NCBI GenBank assembly: GCA_021413825.1
Contig: JAIOPQ010000007.1
Coordinates: 21,912 to 85,911 of the forward strand
Source of the DNA: Spirochaetia bacterium
GTDB lineage: Bacteria > Spirochaetota > Leptospiria > Leptospirales > Leptonemataceae
Direction of reading: 5' to 3'
DNA: 64,000 bases
Shown: one piece after another, positions 59,365 through 64,000 of the stretch
How positions within the stretch are numbered: the stretch's first letter is position 1
How the letters are laid out: each line of letters opens with the position of its first letter
Made by a program: the position numbers and the translations under genes
Notes under the pieces: generated by a model
Told to the model about the DNA's origin: nothing
Database searches by the model: none
The model's input: only the letters and a program-made list of their open reading frames with translations

Positions 59365-61214
59365 GATTTCCATTCGCAGTAAAACTGGCTCTGGCCATTT
59401 CCATTCTGGCTGTAAGCGCCACTGGCCTGAGCGTATTCTTTGTATTTCAAACAACACGCTCAATGGTGATTCGTCTAATGGGCGATCGGCTAAAAGACGT
59501 GGGTAGAACAGCTCAGTTCATGCTCGAAGAAGACGACCGTGCAGCTATCAAGAAGATGGCCAAAGAAGTTAACGCTCGTCTGGTTATAGATGAAGCGTTG
59601 AAGAAGAAAATCGCGGAAGCAGCTCCGGGTGATCAGATCGATTCGCCATTGCCACCGGAATTTATCAAGAAGACTATGCTCTCGCCAGAGTTCATCCAGT
59701 TGAATCAGTTTCTCCGCCGCCTGCGAGCGGGCAGCAAGCAGAACATCACGTATCCAGGTTTTCTAAGTCAGAAGTTCCTCTCAGATGAACGGGATACGGA
59801 CAAACCGCAGATTCGATACAGCTATCTGATTATTGCAACTCCGGGTTACGAAGACCACAACGTGGCTACCTGGCTTGTGGATTCGGATTACGAAGCTGGC
59901 CCGGATGAGAAGGGAGTTGAGATCGGCCTTTTGTACAAGGTGAAACAGAAATCCTTTCACAATGCGTTCCTGGGGAAGGCCAGTGCAGAAAATGATTTCT
60001 ACTCCGATAGCTGGGGAACCTGGCACTCAGCGGCACTTCCAATTCTTGATCAAGATGGATCTGTAATTGCTGTATTTGGTATGGACTACGACGCAACAAG
60101 CGAAGCAAATCGAGTAAAGGTCCTTATGCAAATCTGTTTCGCTATCGTCGCCGCAAGCCTTGTCCTTTCAATCATAGTCGCGTTGATACTTGCCCGAATC
60201 CTGGCAAAACCCGTGCGTGCATTGCGCGAAGGGGCAGAACGAGTCCGCGCGCGCGACTTCAGCACTTTCGTAGATGTAAAATCTCGGGATGAACTGGGGA
60301 TACTTGCAGGAACTTTCAATAACATGGTTACTGAGATTCGGGATTACGCGAAAGAAATGGAAACATTGAACGATGCGTACTACCGTTTTGTTCCTAAAGA
60401 ATTCTTACAACATCTAGAGCGTACCAGCATCGTTGATGTAAAGTTAGGCGACCAGGTGCAGCGTGAAATGGCTGTTTTGTTTTCAGATATTCGTTCTTTT
60501 ACAACTCTCTCGGAAGCTCTTACTCCAAAAGAAAACTTCAACCTACTCAACCAGTACTTGAGTGTTGTGAGTCCTGTAATTCGTCAAAACCAGGGATTCA
60601 TTGATAAATATATTGGCGATGCTGTAATGGCGCTGTTTCCAGAAAGTGCAGTACATGCCGTGAACGCAGGCATTGCCATGCAGCGGGCTCTCCGCGACTA
60701 CAATGAGATGTTTAGAATGAATCAAGATCCAATTCGGATTGGTGTGGGAATCCATAGTGGATTGCTAATGCTTGGAACTGTGGGCGAAGAAAAACGGATG
60801 GAAGGAACAGTTATTTCAGACGCAGTGAATCTTGCATCGCGCCTGGAAGGTCTTACAAAGAAATTTGGATCCGGAATTCTAATAAGCAATCAGGTATACG
60901 AACGCATTGACGCTGCAAACAAATTTCAGTGCAGATACCTGGGTCGAGTGCGCGTTAAAGGCAAGAAAGAATCTGTTCGAGTCTATGAAGTAATGGACGG
61001 TGATTCAGATGCAGTGGCAGCACTCAAGGTCAGGACGATGGCGGAAATGGAACAGGGAATTGAATTGTTTACAGAAGGCAAGTTCCGCGATTCGCTTCCA
61101 TGCTTTGAAGCCGTATTAAAAGTAAATCCGGCTGACACTGCTGCACGCGCCTATTTTGACCGCGCAGAACGAATTGTAAAAAAACCCATTGGAACAACAT
61201 TGCAGGTCGCGTAA
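59361..61214 (+). CDS. HAMP-domain class III adenylate cyclase with periplasmic sensor and TPR-like tail
   Basis: This 617-aa receptor has a first membrane helix (about 8-30). A periplasmic sensor of about 220 residues follows and may be a Cache-type fold (VIDEALKKKIAEAAPGDQID, IRYSYLIIATPGY). A second helix (about 254-277), a HAMP linker with coiled coil, and a class III cyclase domain complete the core (FSDIRSFTTLSEAL near 374, DKYIGDAVMALFP near 414). The substrate site here reads GTVISDAVNLASRLEG, so a Thr replaces the Asp used in the other two cyclases, as in the bicarbonate-responsive class IIIb. It ends with a TPR-like segment (GIELFTEGKFRDSLPCFEAVL). It starts with TTG 59361, overlapping the methyltransferase stop. 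Confidence 0.9.
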   Translation: MRFPFAVKLALAISILAVSATGLSVFFVFQTTRSMVIRLMGDRLKDVGRTAQFMLEEDDRAAIKKMAKEVNARLVIDEALKKKIAEAAPGDQIDSPLPPEFIKKTMLSPEFIQLNQFLRRLRAGSKQNITYPGFLSQKFLSDERDTDKPQIRYSYLIIATPGYEDHNVATWLVDSDYEAGPDEKGVEIGLLYKVKQKSFHNAFLGKASAENDFYSDSWGTWHSAALPILDQDGSVIAVFGMDYDATSEANRVKVLMQICFAIVAASLVLSIIVALILARILAKPVRALREGAERVRARDFSTFVDVKSRDELGILAGTFNNMVTEIRDYAKEMETLNDAYYRFVPKEFLQHLERTSIVDVKLGDQVQREMAVLFSDIRSFTTLSEALTPKENFNLLNQYLSVVSPVIRQNQGFIDKYIGDAVMALFPESAVHAVNAGIAMQRALRDYNEMFRMNQDPIRIGVGIHSGLLMLGTVGEEKRMEGTVISDAVNLASRLEGLTKKFGSGILISNQVYERIDAANKFQCRYLGRVRVKGKKESVRVYEVMDGDSDAVAALKVRTMAEMEQGIELFTEGKFRDSLPCFEAVLKVNPADTAARAYFDRAERIVKKPIGTTLQVA

Positions 61215-61216
61215 TG

Positions 61217-62044
61217 TCAGGGGCATGAGTGGCTGATGGACACACCATACTTAGCCGCAGCGTAGCATTCAAGGGATTGTCTTTCTGCGTCCGTAATGGC
61301 CCGCGAATACATGATGAGCTCTGCAATATCCCCGTCAAAATTACCGGTCCCAGTATTGCAGCCCGTGCCCACGAAGATCGTCGGTGTTGCTGTAAAAATG
61401 TCCGAACCAACCGTCCCGTCCTGGGTTCCATTCAAAAACCATTGAGTAGCCCCGGGATTGTTGGCGATGATGATTGCAGAATTTGGAACGTTAGTCGGAA
61501 ATGTGGCAGTACTTACAAAGACGTTTCCGTCACTCATCTTGTCTAGAACCAACTGCTTTGCTGCAGTCAGGTAAATTGTCAGATTTCCCGGTGTACTAAA
61601 ACAACCGTTTCCGGCGCTCAGAATCGATCCGCCCAGTGCGCCAGCACCTGGACGCAACACGGCGAAAAACGTAAATGTATTGTTGAAGGGAGAACCTGAA
61701 GTCCGTCGCAATCCCACCACGGAGCCGTCGGCCGGAAATCGCACAACGGGCAGTCCGTTCAATTGATTCCCAAGGAGCGTTGGGCCTCCGGTGTCCATGG
61801 GCAGGTCCAGCGCCAGGGGTCCTGTGTCCGTCCATGTTGTGACAGAATTTCCGGAAACTACTACGCTTGTGGAGCTCAGATGAAGATTGATTGAAGATGC
61901 TACTGGAAGACTCGGGGGATACCAGAATGCAGTCACGGCCGCGAGGGCTGCCTCTGGATTACTATTGGTCGTGGGACTAAAACAATTTGAACCCAGCATC
62001 ATCAGTACGCATGCATGGGCAAGGAACAGCCTCTCTGGAACCAT
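61217..62044 (-). CDS. LamG/concanavalin-like lipoprotein
   Basis: The product has a probable lipoprotein signal (MVPERLFLAHACVLMMLGSNC) followed by a Thr/Asn/Pro spacer. A LamG-like beta-sandwich lies from about residue 40: INLHLSSTSVVVSGNSVTTW (glycan-adhesin-like), FTFFAVLRPGAGALGGSILS, ATQWFLNGTQDGTVG, FDGDIAELIMYSRAITDAER and LECYAAAKYGVS. This is the pattern of secreted lectin-like domains that bind sugars or matrix. The start is uncertain: ATG 62044 gives the best signal; ATG 62065 and 62158 are longer, and the latter directly abuts the 5S terminator. It could be a surface adhesin or carbohydrate-binding protein; the ligand is unknown. Confidence 0.78.
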   Translation of the reverse strand: MVPERLFLAHACVLMMLGSNCFSPTTNSNPEAALAAVTAFWYPPSLPVASSINLHLSSTSVVVSGNSVTTWTDTGPLALDLPMDTGGPTLLGNQLNGLPVVRFPADGSVVGLRRTSGSPFNNTFTFFAVLRPGAGALGGSILSAGNGCFSTPGNLTIYLTAAKQLVLDKMSDGNVFVSTATFPTNVPNSAIIIANNPGATQWFLNGTQDGTVGSDIFTATPTIFVGTGCNTGTGNFDGDIAELIMYSRAITDAERQSLECYAAAKYGVSISHSCP

Positions 62045-62160
62045 GCGTAAGAACACGCAGCGCATGCCACGAGGTAATCCATGTATAAAGTCGGTCAAAC
62101 CAAAAGGCTTCAAAAGAAACCAAAGAAATGTAGGCGATTTAAGATCGATGGCAGGCAAAT

Positions 62161-62183
62161 AAAAAAGGCCCTTGCGGGCCTTT
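62161..62183 (-). terminator. Rho-independent terminator after the 5S rRNA gene
   Basis: On the minus strand AAAGGCCC, a 4-base loop and GGGCCTTT form an 8-bp stem with a T-run continuing beyond. It lies about 22 bases past the 5S 3' end and just before the LamG-like gene. Confidence 0.85.
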
Positions 62184-62204
62184 GATTTTATGTTAAAAGT
62201 GCAA

Positions 62205-62321
62205 CGTCGGCGCCGTCCTACTCTCCCATAAGGCGAACCTTAAAGTACCATTGGCGATGAAGGGCTTAACTTCTGTGTTCGAGATGGGAACAGGTGTACC
62301 ACCTTCTCTATAAGCACCAGA
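62205..62321 (-). rRNA. rrf: 5S ribosomal RNA
   Basis: The minus strand holds a complete 5S rRNA, about 117 bases. The conserved loop motif CCCATCTCGAACACAGAAGT is present, then TTAAGCCC and, towards the 3' end, TATGGGAGAGTAGGACG. Ends are approximate to a few bases; the terminal helix pairs TGGTGC near the 5' end with GCGCCG near the 3' end. No 16S or 23S gene is adjacent on either side, so it is transcribed on its own from the promoter at 62329-62357. Unlinked 5S genes are known in Leptospira and support that taxonomic reading. Confidence 0.95.
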
Positions 62322-62328
62322 CAACTCC

Positions 62329-62357
62329 ATGAAAACCCATGCGGGCCGCACTGTCAA
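62329..62357 (-). promoter_or_regulatory. Promoter of the solitary 5S rRNA gene
   Basis: On the minus strand a perfect TTGACA (62352-62357 on the plus coordinates) is followed after 17 bases by TTTCAT (62329-62334), a 4/6 match to TATAAT. The predicted start lies about 7 bases further, at the 5' end of the 5S RNA, which supports it. Confidence 0.7.
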
Positions 62358-62435
62358 TAAAGTACGTGGAAAATTTTCCCTTTCGCTAGAATTATTTTTT
62401 CTGGCTAAACCCTCATAGGCGCACGCTCTTGATCC

Positions 62436-63125
62436 ATGCCCAAACCCAAAAAGAGCGCCTCTCCCAAATCATCAGGTCCTGCAAAGTCGGTTCAGATCAA
62501 AGTCGGAGAGCACAAGATCAGTGTTGCATTCTATAAGCCAGCTTCCTTTAAACGAGCGCTCATCCTTGCAAACGGCGCGGGTGCTGATATGAAAAATACA
62601 TTTATTCGGACATTCGCCGCTGGTCTTTGTGAGCGGGGAATCTGTGTGGTGACATTTAACTTTGTATATCAGGAACTAAAACGCAAGGCTCCGGATAAGA
62701 AGCAACTACTGGAAGAAACGTATCTGGCGGTGATTGAAAAGGTAAAACAGGAAACAAACCTGAAAGAACCTCAAATAGCCCTTGGCGGCAAATCAATGGG
62801 AGGTAGAATTTCTACGCAAATCGTATCCCGAACAAAATGCAAGAAGGTTGTGCTGCTTGGGTATCCGCTCCATCCACCAGGCCAGCCGGAAAAGTTACGC
62901 GATGCTCATCTATATGACATTCAAGCAGAGTTGCTTTTTATTTCCGGTGATCGTGATCCTTTTTGTACGTTTTCACTTTTCCATCCCATACTAAAAAAAC
63001 TCAAAACATCCAGATTGATTGTTATTAACAATGCTGGCCATTCACTGGACGTACCCAAATCGTCAGAGATACCCCAGGCAAACGTCTACTCGGATTGCAT
63101 GGATGAAATTGCCGGGTTTGTTTGA
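62436..63125 (+). CDS. Alpha/beta hydrolase of the KANL3/Tex30 (dienelactone-hydrolase-like) group
   Basis: This soluble alpha/beta hydrolase opens with the basic MPKPKKSASPKSSG, followed by an oxyanion region LILANGAGADMKNTFI and the nucleophile elbow ALGGKSMGGRISTQI (Ser in GKSMGG). An acid region FISGDRDPFC and a late NAGHSLDVP with the catalytic His complete it. The GKSMGGR elbow is specific to the KANL3/Tex30-like subgroup. The length is 229 aa. The substrate is unknown. ATG 62436 is the natural start; no strong ribosome site was seen. Confidence 0.8.
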   Translation: MPKPKKSASPKSSGPAKSVQIKVGEHKISVAFYKPASFKRALILANGAGADMKNTFIRTFAAGLCERGICVVTFNFVYQELKRKAPDKKQLLEETYLAVIEKVKQETNLKEPQIALGGKSMGGRISTQIVSRTKCKKVVLLGYPLHPPGQPEKLRDAHLYDIQAELLFISGDRDPFCTFSLFHPILKKLKTSRLIVINNAGHSLDVPKSSEIPQANVYSDCMDEIAGFV

Positions 63126-63155
63126 GGCCACGCTCGCGAGGATAGTCGGCCGTGT

Positions 63156-64000
63156 TTAACTATCTCCGCTACTGCACGCATTGTCCAGAAGCAAATACAT
63201 AGCCAAAGGCTCTTTCCCCTTTGCCTCGATACGCCCCCGCGATTTGTATTCAAAGTTTGAGCGAGTCAACTGATACGTTTGTTCGGAAACGTTAATCGCT
63301 CCTGGAACACCAGACGATTCCAGACGACTTGCAGTGTTTACTGTGTCCCCCCAGATATCATATGCGAACTTTCGTTTTCCCACTACGCCGGCAATCAACG
63401 GACCTGAATGCAGCCCGATTCTAATATTCCAGTACTCTTTGCCGGCAGCAAGCTGCTCATCGCGGCGTTTTCTAATAAAACGCAACATATCCAGCGCAGC
63501 ATGCACAGCGTCCAGCGCATGCGTCTGCGTTGTTTCTGGAATCCCGGCGGCACACATGTATGAATCGCCGATTGTCTTTAATTTCTCAAGCTTGTGCTTC
63601 TCAACTATCCGATCGAACTCACTAAAACAATAGTCCAACTCATGGACAAGGGTAGCGGGCGTCCAACGCTCAGCTATCCTTGTGAAGCCCTCAAAATCCG
63701 TGAACAAAATGGTTGCGGAGTCAAAGTGCACCGGAAGCGCCGTTCCCTTTAATTTTAATTCCTCTGCAATTCTCTCAGGCAGAATATTCAAGAGCAGGCT
63801 ATCAGACTTCTTTCTTTCTGACGCCAGACTCCGTTCTGCCTGCATGCTGGTCATGTACAGGTGGTGCATGAGTGCAGTGCACATTGTAGCCGTAATGATT
63901 ATGCTGAAGTAAAAATACCAACGAGCTCCGTAGTCGCGAAACACAAATGGCCGATCAATGAAATACGCAAAGATCCCAAGTATCAAGAATAGTGCAAAGA
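63156..64000 (-). CDS. Membrane class III adenylate cyclase (N-terminus beyond window)
   Basis: The frame is open to the right edge, so the gene is cut; the apparent start TTG 63986 is not real. The visible part has the end of a membrane domain (YFYFSIIITATMCTALMHHLYM), the coupling motif SLLLNILPERIAEELK and a full class III cyclase domain. That domain carries metal aspartates in ILFTDFEGFTRIAERW and LKTIGDSYMCAAG. Lys in KLKTIGD and Asp in YDIWGDTVNTASRLES fit ATP as substrate. It is a close paralogue of the cyclase at 21.4-22.7 kb, sharing the linker motif and long stretches of the catalytic domain. Confidence 0.9.
   Translation of the reverse strand, partial: FALFLILGIFAYFIDRPFVFRDYGARWYFYFSIIITATMCTALMHHLYMTSMQAERSLASERKKSDSLLLNILPERIAEELKLKGTALPVHFDSATILFTDFEGFTRIAERWTPATLVHELDYCFSEFDRIVEKHKLEKLKTIGDSYMCAAGIPETTQTHALDAVHAALDMLRFIRKRRDEQLAAGKEYWNIRIGLHSGPLIAGVVGKRKFAYDIWGDTVNTASRLESSGVPGAINVSEQTYQLTRSNFEYKSRGRIEAKGKEPLAMYLLLDNACSSGDS

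Noticed and set aside
63126..63155. GGATAGT...AACTATC inverted repeat between the convergent hydrolase and cyclase genes
   Set aside because: The loop is long, the stem short, and no T-run follows, so it does not look like a terminator.
1..64000. tRNA genes, CRISPR arrays, insertion sequences, phage genes and replication origin
   Set aside because: I looked for clover-leaf-like conserved tRNA blocks, regularly spaced repeats, transposase or integrase motifs and dnaA-box clusters and saw none. A covariance or HMM search would be needed to be certain.

Overview
The window reads as chromosome of a diderm, flagellated bacterium, most probably a spirochaete of the order Leptospirales (Leptospiraceae or a relative). 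No single marker proves this. The pointers are: a 5S rRNA gene standing alone with its own promoter and terminator; many lipoproteins with relaxed lipoboxes; several class III adenylate cyclases and SpoIIE/RsbU-type phosphatases; an MBOAT gene followed by a DUF1574-type gene; MotAB stator genes; and lipid A acylation genes. Base composition looks close to half GC throughout. I see no insertion sequence, prophage, CRISPR array or tRNA. The gene load is dense and housekeeping-like, with many 1-4 base overlaps and frequent GTG and TTG starts.

Layout. 0.1-3.8 kb: a PlsC acyltransferase, a secreted protein, then motB-motA in reversed order and a LURP-one-like gene. 3.8-9.3 kb: a tight forward run of fructosamine-kinase-like protein, PrmC, an atypical SDR, a membrane acyltransferase, an LpxL-like acyltransferase and a pirin. 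9.2-16.5 kb: mixed envelope genes, including an L,D-transpeptidase-like protein, a second PlsC, an SrkA-like kinase, a Dus enzyme and two patatins. 16.6-21.4 kb: polyphosphate kinase 2 split over two genes, a hydrolase, SufU, Lgt, a nucleotide-sugar-epimerase-like protein and a SUKH protein. 21.4-31.2 kb: a membrane adenylate cyclase, a DinB-like protein, a VTT/DedA-ATP-grasp fusion, a DoxX-like protein, then a run DUF4416-lipoprotein-BFN/UVR-RecG-RsbU phosphatase-histidine phosphatase. 31.2-38.6 kb: a DUF192 lipoprotein, a large lipoprotein, a FlgN-like protein, an MBL hydrolase, a subtilase lipoprotein, an outer-membrane barrel and an RNase H. 38.6-46.9 kb: a GHMP kinase, esterases, a FliG-C-only protein, a MASE1-phosphatase, a TPR protein and a MIP18/SufT-like protein. 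46.9-57.9 kb: one long reverse-strand operon: PLP decarboxylase, NTT-HEAT-cNMP fusion, PanC, HD protein, DHH phosphoesterase, MBOAT, broken DUF1574 gene, hydrolase. 58.0-64.0 kb: a fatty-acid-hydroxylase-like enzyme, a TEMT-like methyltransferase, a HAMP adenylate cyclase, a LamG-like lipoprotein, the 5S rRNA gene, a hydrolase and a third cyclase cut by the window edge.

Functional picture. Two themes stand out. The first is envelope lipid and glycan remodelling: two PlsC, LpxL-like, acyltransferase 3, MBOAT, Lgt, patatins and VTT-ATP-grasp. The second is cAMP and partner-switch signalling: three class III cyclases, two RsbU-type phosphatases and a 1097-residue transporter-like protein ending in an apparently intact cyclic-nucleotide pocket. 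That protein is the most interesting single gene here, because it could be a membrane effector of the cAMP made by its neighbours. Other points worth a second look are the VTT-ATP-grasp fusion, a CCA-enzyme tail that has lost its nucleotidyltransferase head and is coupled to a NrnA-like gene, a free-standing FliG C-terminal domain, a polyphosphate:AMP phosphotransferase split into two genes, and a DUF1574 gene broken by an internal deletion.
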